Source: Bacteroidales bacterium
GTDB lineage: Bacteria > Bacteroidota > Bacteroidia > Bacteroidales > UBA932
NCBI GenBank assembly: GCA_017445755.1
Contig: JAFSSE010000028.1
Location: 1 to 36,053 of the forward strand
Direction: 5' to 3'
DNA length: 36,053 bases
Numbering within the stretch: position 1 is the first letter of the stretch; each line of letters begins with the position of its first letter. The notes beneath the pieces were generated by a model. It worked only from the letters and a program-made list of their open reading frames with translations, searched no databases and was not told the origin of the DNA. Below are positions 8,628 through 17,036 of this stretch, one piece after another. A program made the translations under genes and the position numbers.

Positions 8628-8876
8628 ATGAAGGTCTTCCTTGCCGCCATACTTTTCGTCGGACTGTGCGTCCTGGGCCTGGGATTCAATATCTTCTTCA
8701 GGAAGGACGGCCATTTTCCGAATACGGACATTTCTTCCAATCCGGATATGAAACGTCTCGGAATAAAGTGTGCCAGGGAAGAGGAGCTGGAACGCATCGC
8801 CCGGGAAAAGGGTGTATGCGGCGGGCAGTACAGCGACGCCTGCAAGGACTGTTCGCTGTTTAACTCAAGAAACTAG
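8628..8876 (+). CDS. Small single-pass membrane protein with four conserved-looking cysteines
   Basis: An 82-residue protein. Residues 3-24 form one membrane helix or uncleaved signal anchor, followed by [27 protein letters not shown]. Cysteines sit at 14 (in the helix), 48, 64, 72 and 75, the last two as CKDC. I recall similar short proteins (helix, then a G-x-FP-x-T segment and a GI-x-C motif) as common uncharacterised Bacteroidetes proteins; that recollection was not checked. The gene is packed 2 nt after prs and 4 nt before der, which supports it being real. No function can be assigned. The cysteine set could bind metal or form disulfides. Confidence 0.75.
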   Translation: MKVFLAAILFVGLCVLGLGFNIFFRKDGHFPNTDISSNPDMKRLGIKCAREEELERIAREKGVCGGQYSDACKDCSLFNSRN

Positions 8877-8880
8877 TTTT

Positions 8881-10188
8881 ATGGCTTTAGTAGCGATCGT
8901 GGGCCGTCCGAATGTCGGCAAATCCACGCTTTTCAACCGCCTTGTCGGGATGCGGCAGGCAATTGTAGATGAGACGGCGGGAGTTACCCGGGACCGTCAC
9001 TATGGAAAGTGCGAATGGTGCGGAAAGGAATTCTCCGTCGTCGATACCGGCGGATATACCTCCAATTCGGACGACGTTTTCGAGGGGGCGATCCGCCGCC
9101 AGGTCGGAATCGCCATCGAGGAGGCCGACGTGGTTCTCTTCATGGTGGAAGCGGCCACGGGCGTTACGGACTATGATGCCGAAATAGCCGACATCCTCCG
9201 CCGGTCCAAAAAGCCGGTCGTCCTTTGTGTAAACAAGGTTGACAGCGGGGAGAAGATGTACGACGCCTTCGACTTCTATTCCCTCGGGCTGGGCGAAATC
9301 TGGACCATCTCCGCGGCGAACGGCTCCGGAACCGGGGATCTCCTCGACGAGATCGTAAGGGTCCTGCCGGCGGACTCGGTAGCGGAGGACCTCCATGCCG
9401 ATATTCCCCATATCGCTATTGTTGGCCGCCCGAATGTCGGGAAATCCTCTCTCACGAACGCACTTCTAGGCGAGGATCGGAATATCGTGACCCCGGTCGC
9501 CGGGACTACCAGGGACTCGATTTCAACTTATTATAACAAGTTCGGCCACGAGTTCATGCTCGTCGATACCGCCGGTATACGCCGCAAGAGCAGGGTCAAC
9601 GAGGACCTCGAATTCTACTCGGTCATGCGGTCCATCCGCGCCATCGAGCACTCGGATATCTGCGTCCTGATGATTGACGCCACCCTCGGTCTGGAGGCCC
9701 AGGACATGAATATCTTCAATATAATCCAGAAGAACCGGAAGGGCTGCGTTGTCGTAGTCAACAAATGGGACCTCCTGGAGAAGGAGAGCAATACGATGAA
9801 GGAGTATATCGAAGGGCTGAAGGCGCGCCTCGCCCCGTCCGACGACATCCCCTTCGTCTTCACTTCCGTGACTGAGAAAAAGCGTATTCTCGCCGTCCTC
9901 GACGAGGTGGCCCATGTCGCGCAGAATATGGAAAGGAGGATTCCGACCTCCGAACTGAATGACGTCATGCTCGAGGAAATCGAGAATTATCCGCCGCCCG
10001 CATGGAAGGGTAAATATGTCAGGATCAAGTATGTAACCCAGCTTCCGACAAAGACTCCCTCCTTCGCCTTTTTCTGCAACCTGCCCCAGTGGGTCAAGGA
10101 TCCTTACAAGCGCTTCCTCGAGAACCGGCTCCGGGAGCATTTCGACTTTACCGGCTGCCCCATGCAGATTTTCATGCGTTCAAAGTAG
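8881..10188 (+). CDS. der: Ribosome-assembly GTPase Der (EngA), tandem G domains
   Basis: Double-GTPase required for maturation of the 50S subunit. The 435-residue length is standard. The first G domain starts at once (GRPNVGKS, residues 8-15; then VDTGGY, NKVD). The second repeats GRPNVGKS at 182-189 with VDTAGIRR and NKWD. The C-terminal KH-like domain contains [21 protein letters not shown] and a typical end ([10 protein letters not shown]). ATG 8881 is used because family members begin directly at the P-loop strand; a longer frame from 8770 overlaps the preceding gene. Confidence 0.97.
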   Translation: MALVAIVGRPNVGKSTLFNRLVGMRQAIVDETAGVTRDRHYGKCEWCGKEFSVVDTGGYTSNSDDVFEGAIRRQVGIAIEEADVVLFMVEAATGVTDYDAEIADILRRSKKPVVLCVNKVDSGEKMYDAFDFYSLGLGEIWTISAANGSGTGDLLDEIVRVLPADSVAEDLHADIPHIAIVGRPNVGKSSLTNALLGEDRNIVTPVAGTTRDSISTYYNKFGHEFMLVDTAGIRRKSRVNEDLEFYSVMRSIRAIEHSDICVLMIDATLGLEAQDMNIFNIIQKNRKGCVVVVNKWDLLEKESNTMKEYIEGLKARLAPSDDIPFVFTSVTEKKRILAVLDEVAHVAQNMERRIPTSELNDVMLEEIENYPPPAWKGKYVRIKYVTQLPTKTPSFAFFCNLPQWVKDPYKRFLENRLREHFDFTGCPMQIFMRSK

Positions 10189-10194
10189 TCAGAT

Positions 10195-11499
10195 ATGAGA
10201 TTAGCCATAATCGCAGGGGTTGGAGTCCTGCTGCTCTGTGTAATTGTCTTCCTCCTTATCCGGCTCCATGGGCTGAAGGCCCGGATGGCTGCCGTCTCGG
10301 AAGCGAAGGACGAGGCGGTTTCGCTCGTCAGGGAGGGCTATGAAGCCCGTCTCAAAGAGCAGAAGGAGGGCCATGAAAAGGCCCTTGAAGACCTCCGTAC
10401 CCAGCAGGAAAAGGCCGTTGCCGACCAGGTCGCCGCCGTCCGTGCCGAAATGACCGCCCGGACGGAGGAAATCCTGAAGGAGAGGGAAGCGTCCCTGAAA
10501 GAGTCCGCCGAGTCGGCCATGAAGACCATTACCGGAACCCTCGGGGAGAGCGTCAAGGCGATGAAAGAGGCCTTTGAGAAGAATAAGGAAGCCCAGACGA
10601 CTACGTCCGCCTCACTGAAAGCCCAGCTGGCCGAAGCGGTCAATTCTCTCCAGAAGCAGACCGTAGAAATCGGCTCCAAGGCCGATTCCCTTGCCTCCGC
10701 GATGCGGGGCAGCAACAAGATCCAGGGGGATTGGGGCGAGGTCGTTCTCGAGAATATCCTGAAGCAGGAAGGTCTTAAGGAGGGGAGGGACTATGACGCC
10801 CAGACAACCCTTCGCGACGAAGGCGGTTCAATCGCCCTCAGCGAGGAAGATAAACGCCTCCGTCCGGATTTCGTGCTCCATTACCCCGACGGCTATGACA
10901 TTATAGTCGACTCGAAGGTGAACCTCTCGGCCTATTACGACTGGGCCCGTGCGGCTGACGACGCCTCCCGCGAAGAAGCTGCGCTCCGCCACCTGAGAGC
11001 TGTCAAGGCCCAGGTGGTCGGGCTTTCGAAAAAGGATTACAGCCATTACCTTTCTGCGGACAGGAGAAGGACCGATTTTGTCGTAATGTTCGTCCCGCTC
11101 TATCCTGCCCTCCGTCTGGCTTACCAGGCCGACGGGGACCTCTGGCAATGGGCACGTTCCCAGAATGTCCTCATTACTACCGAGGAGACCATAATGCCCT
11201 TCCTCCGTATAATACGGATGGCCTGGACCAATATGGAACAAGTTCAGAACCAGGAGCTTATTATTAAATCTGCCGAGACCATGGTCGAGCGTGTCGCAGA
11301 TTTCTGCAAGAGTTACAGGGCTGTCGGCGAAAAACTCGATGCGGCCTTGAAAGAATACAATGCCGCGGACATAAAGCTCCGCAATACGGGCCCGTCCATA
11401 GTGACTTCCGCCCGTCAGGTCATCTCCTATGGAGTACGGCCAAATGTGAAAAAGCCCCTTCCACCCTCCCTCGGAGAACTGCCAGAAACGGATGAATAG
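10195..11499 (+). CDS. rmuC: DNA recombination protein RmuC
   Basis: RmuC-family protein, thought to be a membrane-anchored nuclease-like factor that limits rearrangements at inverted repeats. The 434 residues show an N-terminal membrane helix (IAGVGVLLLCVIVFLLI), a long charged coiled coil (about 30-160), then the conserved core: GSNKIQGDWGEVVLE near 172, RPDFVLHYPDG, VDSKVNLSAY near 238, and FVPLYPAL. Length and order match the family. It follows der by 6 nt and precedes xseA by 3 nt, so a DNA-maintenance pair with exonuclease VII is plausible. Confidence 0.94.
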   Translation: MRLAIIAGVGVLLLCVIVFLLIRLHGLKARMAAVSEAKDEAVSLVREGYEARLKEQKEGHEKALEDLRTQQEKAVADQVAAVRAEMTARTEEILKEREASLKESAESAMKTITGTLGESVKAMKEAFEKNKEAQTTTSASLKAQLAEAVNSLQKQTVEIGSKADSLASAMRGSNKIQGDWGEVVLENILKQEGLKEGRDYDAQTTLRDEGGSIALSEEDKRLRPDFVLHYPDGYDIIVDSKVNLSAYYDWARAADDASREEAALRHLRAVKAQVVGLSKKDYSHYLSADRRRTDFVVMFVPLYPALRLAYQADGDLWQWARSQNVLITTEETIMPFLRIIRMAWTNMEQVQNQELIIKSAETMVERVADFCKSYRAVGEKLDAALKEYNAADIKLRNTGPSIVTSARQVISYGVRPNVKKPLPPSLGELPETDE

Positions 11500-11502
11500 G
11501 GT

Positions 11503-12702
11503 ATGGAAAAGCAGTATTTCGAACTAGTTGACCTCGCCGCCAGGATAAAGGAAGGAGTAGCAGAACTCTTCCCGGAGAAGATTTGGGTCAAGGGCGAAAT
11601 ACGCGAGTGGAGTCCCCGATCGAACGGCCACTGCTACCTTACCCTCTCCCAGTCCCTTTCCGGAAAGCCGCTCGCCGAGATGAGGGCCATGATCTGGAAG
11701 TGGCATTATCCTGCGGTAAAAACCTTTTTCGAAGAAGCTTCCGGGGAGACCCTGCGCGCCGGAATAACCGTTCTCGTAAGGGCCCAGGTCAACTACAGCG
11801 AGCTCTATGGCGTTTCTCTTTTCATCGACGACATCGACCCCGCCTTCACCCTTGGAGAAAAGGCGATGGAGCGACGCAGGACTCTGGAAAAGCTTACCGC
11901 GGAGGGCATGATGGACCTCCAGAAGGAACTGTCCCTTCCCCGTCTTCCGCGCCGCCTCGCGGTTATCTCGGCTCCTACGGCAGCCGGGCTCGGCGACTTC
12001 CGGAACCATCTTGAAAACAACCCCGACGGCTATGCCTTCGAGCTTGTCCTTTTCGAAGCCCTGATGCAGGGAGAGGGGGCTCCTCCTTCGATTATTTCCG
12101 CCTTCAACCAGATTGCGGAGGACGGCGGTTTCGACGCCGTGCTTCTCCTGAGGGGCGGCGGCTCGGAGTCCGATCTCGCCTGTTTTGACGATTATGACCT
12201 CGCTGTCGCCATCGCGACCTGCGAGGTGCCGGTAATAACCGCAATAGGCCATGACAAGGATGTCCATGTTGCCGACCTTGTCGCCTCCGCGTCGGTAAAG
12301 ACACCGACGGCCCTCGCGGCCCTGTTCCTCGATATCTACGTCGCTGAGGACGAGGAGATTACAATGCTTGCTACGGCGGTGGACCTTGCCGTTACCCGCC
12401 GAATCGCAGCCGAAGAAAACCGGCTTGTATCCATCCGTTCCCGCATTTATTTCGCGGCTAATTCCCTCTATAGCAGGGAAGAGTCCGCAGTAGCCCTCCG
12501 TGAAGCGCTTATCAGCGCTGCGGACCCGAGGGCGATTCTCTCCCGCGGCTATGTCCTTGTGACCGGCCGTGACAACAAGGTCCTGAAGACGGCGTCACGG
12601 GTCGGTGTCGGAGACCGTATAGGTGTCCGTTTCGCCGACGGCTCCCTTACCGCCAGGGTGGAAGACGTCTCCCAGACGGACAACGATAATACAACGGCCT
12701 GA
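11503..12702 (+). CDS. xseA: Exodeoxyribonuclease VII large subunit
   Basis: Catalytic subunit of ExoVII, a metal-independent single-strand DNA nuclease. The 399-residue protein has an N-terminal OB fold (IWVKGEIREWSPRSNGHCYLTL), the catalytic domain with AVISAPTAAGLGDFRNHL near residue 155, LLRGGGSESDLACFDD near 216, and AIGHDKDVHVADLVASASVKTPTA near 250, followed by a helical region and a C-terminal ILSRGYVLVT segment. Its partner xseB lies only about 200 bp downstream but is separated by a structured repeat element (12727-12876), which is unusual. Confidence 0.96.
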   Translation: MEKQYFELVDLAARIKEGVAELFPEKIWVKGEIREWSPRSNGHCYLTLSQSLSGKPLAEMRAMIWKWHYPAVKTFFEEASGETLRAGITVLVRAQVNYSELYGVSLFIDDIDPAFTLGEKAMERRRTLEKLTAEGMMDLQKELSLPRLPRRLAVISAPTAAGLGDFRNHLENNPDGYAFELVLFEALMQGEGAPPSIISAFNQIAEDGGFDAVLLLRGGGSESDLACFDDYDLAVAIATCEVPVITAIGHDKDVHVADLVASASVKTPTALAALFLDIYVAEDEEITMLATAVDLAVTRRIAAEENRLVSIRSRIYFAANSLYSREESAVALREALISAADPRAILSRGYVLVTGRDNKVLKTASRVGVGDRIGVRFADGSLTARVEDVSQTDNDNTTA

Positions 12703-12726
12703 AGGCCAAAAATATAGTTCTTTAAT

Positions 12727-12876
12727 GGTTGTATTCTGCCATATGAAACCCATGGCCGCCCTCGGCCGTGCCAGAGGGAGGGGCCCGCTGGATACAAGTT
12801 ATTTGCACAGCAAATGACGCAGGAGACAGTGGGAAGGGTGAAGTGGAGCGAAGCGAAACGGAAGGTTTCATAGGCA
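12727..12876. repeat. 150-bp inverted-repeat element with internal hairpins, between xseA and xseB
   Basis: The ends are near-perfect inverted repeats: GGTTGTATTCTGCC... (12727-12750, 24 nt) and its reverse complement (12854-12876, 23 nt) with one single-base gap and no mismatch. Between them lie further hairpins: an 8-bp stem closed by CCCT at 12751-12770, CCAG/CTGG at 12771-12791, and ATTTGC-ACA-GCAAAT at 12801-12815. After these comes a purine-rich stretch containing GTGGAGCGAAGCGAAACGGA. No open frame in it looks like a protein. No clear target-site duplication is visible. It may be a non-autonomous repeat (MITE or REP-like) or a structured RNA or processing element; no second copy was noticed in this window. 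Confidence 0.75.
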
Positions 12877-12904
12877 GAATACAACCGCAGAAAAATGATA
12901 TTTT

Positions 12905-13096
12905 ATGGAAGAACAGAAATTCGATTATTCGGCGGCGATGGCCCAGTTGGAGGCCATTGCAAAGAAGGTTGAGGATCCGGAAACGGCCCTGGACGAAGTT
13001 GACGCCCTGGTTTCCCGGAGCAAGGAACTGGTAAAGCAGTGCCGGGAATATCTCCGCGGAGTAAAGGAAAAGATAGATTCCCTGGATCATGAATAA
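12905..13096 (+). CDS. xseB: Exodeoxyribonuclease VII small subunit
   Basis: Non-catalytic helical subunit that binds several-to-one to XseA. The 63-residue protein has the expected pattern: DYSAAMAQLEAIAKKVEDPETALDEVDALVSRSKEL followed by a second helix, matching the XseB motif (F-E-x-A-L-x-x-L-E-x-I-V). It is slightly short for the family but complete. Its last 8 nt overlap glgB (ATGAATAA), so the glycogen genes are probably read on the same message. Confidence 0.9.
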   Translation: MEEQKFDYSAAMAQLEAIAKKVEDPETALDEVDALVSRSKELVKQCREYLRGVKEKIDSLDHE

Positions 13097-15086
13097 GATT
13101 TACGACAGCGACCCCTACCTCGCGCCGTACCGCGGTGCGATTGATGAGCGCCACGGGAGAATCCTTTCGGGAATGCGCAGCATTGCCGGGGAGGGTCGCC
13201 TCTCCGACGCGGTCAATAACCACCTCTATTACGGGCTCCACCGTCTCGAAGACGGCAGCTGGGTCTTCCGCGAATGGGCTCCCAATGCTACCAGAATCTA
13301 TTTAATCGGCGAGTGCAATAACTGGAAGCGCACGGAGGCATATGCCCTTAAGCCCGTCGGAAACGGGAACTGGGAAATCGTTCTTCCTCCCATGTTCCTC
13401 CATCACGGGGACCTCTATAAGCTGTTCATCGAATGGCCCGGAGGCGGGGGAGAGCGGATTCCCTCCTATGCAACCCGCACCGTCCAGGACCCCGAAACGA
13501 AGGTCTTCTGCGCCCAGGTCTGGGCTCCTGCGGCTCCTTACGAGTGGAAACATCCCCATGCCGGGAAGCGCCCCCATCCGCTTATTTACGAGTGCCATAT
13601 CGGCATGAGCTCGGAGGAGGAGAAGGTTTCGACCTTCGAGGAATTCCGGAAGGATGTTCTTCCGAGGGTCCGGGAACTCGGTTATGACACCCTCCAGATC
13701 ATGGCCCTTCAGGAGCATCCGTATTACGGTTCATTCGGGTATCAGGTTTCGAATTTCTTCGCCCTGAGTTCCCGCTTCGGGACGCCGGAGGAGTTCAAGC
13801 GCCTTGTCGATGACGCCCACGGGAAGGGCATTGCGGTGGTTATGGACATAGTCCACAGCCATAGCGTGGACAACGTGGCTGAGGGACTTTCGTGCTTTGA
13901 CGGCCGCGAGGACCTGTATTTTTATAACGGGCCACAGGGCCGCCACCCTGCCTGGGGCTCCCGCTGCTTCGACTATGGCAAGAATGAAACCAAGTACTTC
14001 CTCCTTTCCAATGTCAAATTCTGGATGGAGGAATACCATATCGACGGCTTCCGATTCGACGGGGTAACCTCAATGCTGTACTGGGACCATGGGCTTGGGA
14101 AGGATTTCGGGGACTACTCCCTTTATTTCGACGAAGGAGTGGACGAGAATGCGGTAACCTACCTTGGGCTTGCGAACATCCTTATCCATGAAATGAACCC
14201 CAACGCCTTCACGATTGCGGAAGACGTTTCCGGTATGGCGGGGCTTGCGGCCCCCCTGAATGCCGGCGGGGTCGGTTTTGATTTCAGGATGGCCATGGGT
14301 ATAGCCGACTACTGGATAAAAACGGTCAAGGAGCGCTCCGACGAGGATTGGAGCGTCGGCGATATCTGGTGGAACCTTACCAATAAGCGCGCGGATGAGA
14401 AGACAGTTTCATATGCCGAGTGCCATGACCAGGCCCTGGTGGGGGACAAGACCCTGATTTTCCGCTTCATGGACAAGGAAATGTACTATTCCATGGGGAC
14501 GGATTCAAAGAACCCCGTCGTCGATCGCGGAGTAGCGCTCCACAAGATGATCCGGCTGGTCACCGCCGCGACTTCCGGAGGCGGCTACCTCAATTTCATG
14601 GGGAATGAATTCGGCCACCCCGAATGGATTGATTTCCCCAGGGAGGGGAACGGCTGGTCGTTCAAGTACGCAAGGAGGCAGTGGTCCCTTGCCGAACCGG
14701 AGTATCTCCGTTACCGCTACCTACGGAATTTCGACAGCGCGATGATCCATCTGATCCGTTCTGAGCGCCTGCTCTTCGCTCCTCCGCGCCTCTTGGTTTC
14801 AGACGAAGAGAAGAAAGTTTTGATTTTCATGCGCGGAAACTGTATCTTTGCATGTAATTTCCATCCGACCGGCTCATTTGCGGATTACGGTTTTGCCGCA
14901 CCCGCGGGAGAATGGGTCGACGTAATGGACAGCGACGAGTATCGTTTCAACGGGTTCAGCCGCCTGAAAACCGGGGAGCACCACTTTACCGTGGCCCAGA
15001 AATCCCCGAACGGTGACCCTGCGTTCAACGATACGCTTTACCTGTATCTTCCATCCAGGACGGTTACGGTCCTAAGGAAGGTATAA
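13089..15086 (+). CDS. glgB: 1,4-alpha-glucan branching enzyme (GH13, eukaryote-like GH13_8 type)
   Basis: Transfers alpha-1,4 chains to alpha-1,6 branch points in glycogen. The 665 residues hold a CBM48-like N-terminus (REWAPNATRIYLIGECNNWK), the GH13 barrel with VMDIVHSHS, nucleophile D324 in DGFRFDGVTSMLYWDHG, acid/base E378 in TIAEDVSG, and D447 in the ECHDQALVGDKT motif. A C-terminal all-beta domain follows. The GFRFDGVTSMLY and HDQALVGDKT wording is that of the plant/animal-like subfamily common in Bacteroidetes. The start ATG overlaps xseB by 8 nt. Its 3' end carries a promoter-like sequence for the downstream glycogen genes. Confidence 0.93.
   Translation: MNKIYDSDPYLAPYRGAIDERHGRILSGMRSIAGEGRLSDAVNNHLYYGLHRLEDGSWVFREWAPNATRIYLIGECNNWKRTEAYALKPVGNGNWEIVLPPMFLHHGDLYKLFIEWPGGGGERIPSYATRTVQDPETKVFCAQVWAPAAPYEWKHPHAGKRPHPLIYECHIGMSSEEEKVSTFEEFRKDVLPRVRELGYDTLQIMALQEHPYYGSFGYQVSNFFALSSRFGTPEEFKRLVDDAHGKGIAVVMDIVHSHSVDNVAEGLSCFDGREDLYFYNGPQGRHPAWGSRCFDYGKNETKYFLLSNVKFWMEEYHIDGFRFDGVTSMLYWDHGLGKDFGDYSLYFDEGVDENAVTYLGLANILIHEMNPNAFTIAEDVSGMAGLAAPLNAGGVGFDFRMAMGIADYWIKTVKERSDEDWSVGDIWWNLTNKRADEKTVSYAECHDQALVGDKTLIFRFMDKEMYYSMGTDSKNPVVDRGVALHKMIRLVTAATSGGGYLNFMGNEFGHPEWIDFPREGNGWSFKYARRQWSLAEPEYLRYRYLRNFDSAMIHLIRSERLLFAPPRLLVSDEEKKVLIFMRGNCIFACNFHPTGSFADYGFAAPAGEWVDVMDSDEYRFNGFSRLKTGEHHFTVAQKSPNGDPAFNDTLYLYLPSRTVTVLRKV
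14818..14850 (+). promoter_or_regulatory. Internal promoter in 3' end of glgB (TTTTG-N20-TATCTTTG)
   Basis: TTTTG (14818-14822) and TATCTTTG (14843-14850) are 20 bp apart, an exact match in sequence and spacing to the Bacteroidetes consensus seen at other promoters in this window. It lies in glgB coding sequence about 250 bp before the debranching-enzyme gene, so it could drive that gene and the three after it independently of the upstream housekeeping run. Confidence 0.55.
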
Positions 15087-15101
15087 AAGAGAATAATATT
15101 T

Positions 15102-17036
15102 ATGGCATTCTTAAAATTCAACAAGGCGGAACTGGTGAACCTCGGATATTCCCTCAAGCGGGAGATTATCCTGGCCAACAAGACCGGCGCCTATTGCAGC
15201 ACTTCAATCGTGACCTGCAACACGCGCCGCTACCATGGCCTGCTCGGAGTGCCGGTAGACCGTTTCGGAGGTGACAAGTACATCCTGCTTTCCTCCCTGG
15301 ACGAAAGCGTAATCCTCCGCGGTAAGCGGTTCAACCTCGGTATCCATTGCTACGGCGATATCTATGACCCCCGCGGGCACAAGTATATCGTCGATTTCGA
15401 TGCGGACCCCGTGCCCCGGATTACATATAAAATCGGGGAAATCATCTTCCGGAAGAGCATAGTCCTGGTTCCGGACAATGACCAGGTCCTCCTCCGCTAT
15501 GAACTTGTGAGCGCTCCTGCCGGGGTGACTCTCCAGCTCAAGCCCTTCCTCGCCTTCCGCAAGACCCATGACCTCACCCAGGAAAACTTCGAGGCCAGGA
15601 CGGAAGGATGGGACATCGACCGCGGTGTCGCCTTTAATATGTACGGGGGCTTCCCGGACCTGAATCTCCAGATCAGCGACAAGGATGCGGTGTTCCGCTC
15701 CACCCCCTACTGGTACAAGGGCATAACCTACTCCGACGAGTACCGCCGTGGCTTCGACTGCCGTGAAGACCTCTTTGTTCCGGGTTATTTCGAAACGGCC
15801 CTGAAGCCGGGGGAGAGCGTCGTTTTCTCGGCTGCGGCAGAGAAGAGCGTGAACGCTTCGCTTCTCAAGAGAAAATTTACTTCTGCCGTAGGAAAGATAG
15901 GTCCGATAACCTCCTTCTACGACCAGCTCGTCAGGAGCGCGGACCTCTTCATCCGTAACCGCGGCGGCCGGAAACAGATTACTTCGGGTTTCTCATGGGG
16001 CTATACCGGACTTCTTCGGGAGACCCTGATTTCGCTGGCCGGACTGACCCTGTACGGGAAGAATAACCCCGCGGAGTTCGAGGAAATCCTCGATAACCTC
16101 ATCTCCGACGAGCAGGAACGCCTCTTCCGTCGGACCACCCAGGTGGAAGCACCTCTGTATATGGCCGTTACCCTTCAACAGTATATCGCCTATACCGGGC
16201 GGGAAAAGCATTGCTGGGAGAAATACGGCGATACGATGAAGGGCATTATCGCGAGCTACGCCCCGGGCGTCCGCGCTGAGGTGACCCTTCAGCCGAACGG
16301 ACTTTTATGGGCCCAGATGGACGGGGTCGCCCTTTCCTGGATGAATGCCTATATTGGCGGCCGGGCGGTGACGGAGCGCGCCGGATACCAGATTGAGACC
16401 AACGCGATGTGGTACAACGCCCTCTGCTTCGCCCTCGACATGGAGGCCAAATACGGGAAGACGGACTTTACCGGCTCCTGGGCCCCGGTCAGGGACCTTG
16501 TCGCCAGGAACTTCCAGCCGACGTTCTGGGACCCTTCCTATGGGTTCATGGCCGACTACGTCGATAATGGAGGAAGGCACATGGAACTCCGCCCGAACCA
16601 GCTCTGGGCAATCTCCATGGACTATTGTCCGGTTGACGACGAGGTCGTTTCCAGCGTCATGAGGGTTATCTCCAACGAGCTTGAAACCCGGCGCGGAATC
16701 CGCACCCTTTCTCCGAGGGATACCGGTTACAAGGGCGTTTACGAGGGTTCCCAGCTTGAGAGAGACCTCGCTTTCCATAACGGCTGTGCCTTCCCTTATC
16801 TGCTGGCCCAGTACTGCTATGTCAATTTCCGGATGAAGGGATCCTCCTTCATAAAGAAGGCGGAGTGGCTTACGGAAGGGTTCTATGAGGACCTTTCCAT
16901 GCACGGAGTCGGGGCCTTCTCCGAACTGTATGACGGCGATCCGCCCCACGAGGCCCACGGGCTCATATCCTCCTGCCTGTCAACCGCGGCTCTGCTGAAT
17001 GTCCATTACCTTATTGATAAATACCGGGAGTCATGA
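15102..17036 (+). CDS. Glycogen debranching enzyme (amylo-alpha-1,6-glucosidase type, GH133)
   Basis: Predicted to hydrolyse alpha-1,6-linked glucose stubs left by phosphorylase. The 644-residue protein has a GDE N-terminal domain (LGYSLKREIILANKTGAYCSTSIVTCNTRRYHGLLGVP with the characteristic NTRRYHGLL) to about residue 240. A C-terminal (alpha/alpha)6 domain follows, including SGFSWGYTG, LLWAQMDG, NAMWYNALCFAL, TLSPRDTGYKGVYEG and AFHNGCAFPYLLAQY. No signal peptide is seen, so it acts in the cytoplasm. It lies 15 nt after glgB and shares a 4-nt ATGA overlap with the next gene. I do not assign individual catalytic residues. Confidence 0.9.
   Translation: MAFLKFNKAELVNLGYSLKREIILANKTGAYCSTSIVTCNTRRYHGLLGVPVDRFGGDKYILLSSLDESVILRGKRFNLGIHCYGDIYDPRGHKYIVDFDADPVPRITYKIGEIIFRKSIVLVPDNDQVLLRYELVSAPAGVTLQLKPFLAFRKTHDLTQENFEARTEGWDIDRGVAFNMYGGFPDLNLQISDKDAVFRSTPYWYKGITYSDEYRRGFDCREDLFVPGYFETALKPGESVVFSAAAEKSVNASLLKRKFTSAVGKIGPITSFYDQLVRSADLFIRNRGGRKQITSGFSWGYTGLLRETLISLAGLTLYGKNNPAEFEEILDNLISDEQERLFRRTTQVEAPLYMAVTLQQYIAYTGREKHCWEKYGDTMKGIIASYAPGVRAEVTLQPNGLLWAQMDGVALSWMNAYIGGRAVTERAGYQIETNAMWYNALCFALDMEAKYGKTDFTGSWAPVRDLVARNFQPTFWDPSYGFMADYVDNGGRHMELRPNQLWAISMDYCPVDDEVVSSVMRVISNELETRRGIRTLSPRDTGYKGVYEGSQLERDLAFHNGCAFPYLLAQYCYVNFRMKGSSFIKKAEWLTEGFYEDLSMHGVGAFSELYDGDPPHEAHGLISSCLSTAALLNVHYLIDKYRES

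Noticed and set aside
12696-12707. Short palindrome GGCC-TGAA-GGCC at the xseA stop as a terminator
   Set aside because: Only 4 bp and followed by A's, not T's.
12768-13034. Plus-strand ORF running through the inverted repeat into xseB (VERSETEG-containing)
   Set aside because: Out of frame with xseB, no family resemblance, and its sequence is dictated by the repeat.
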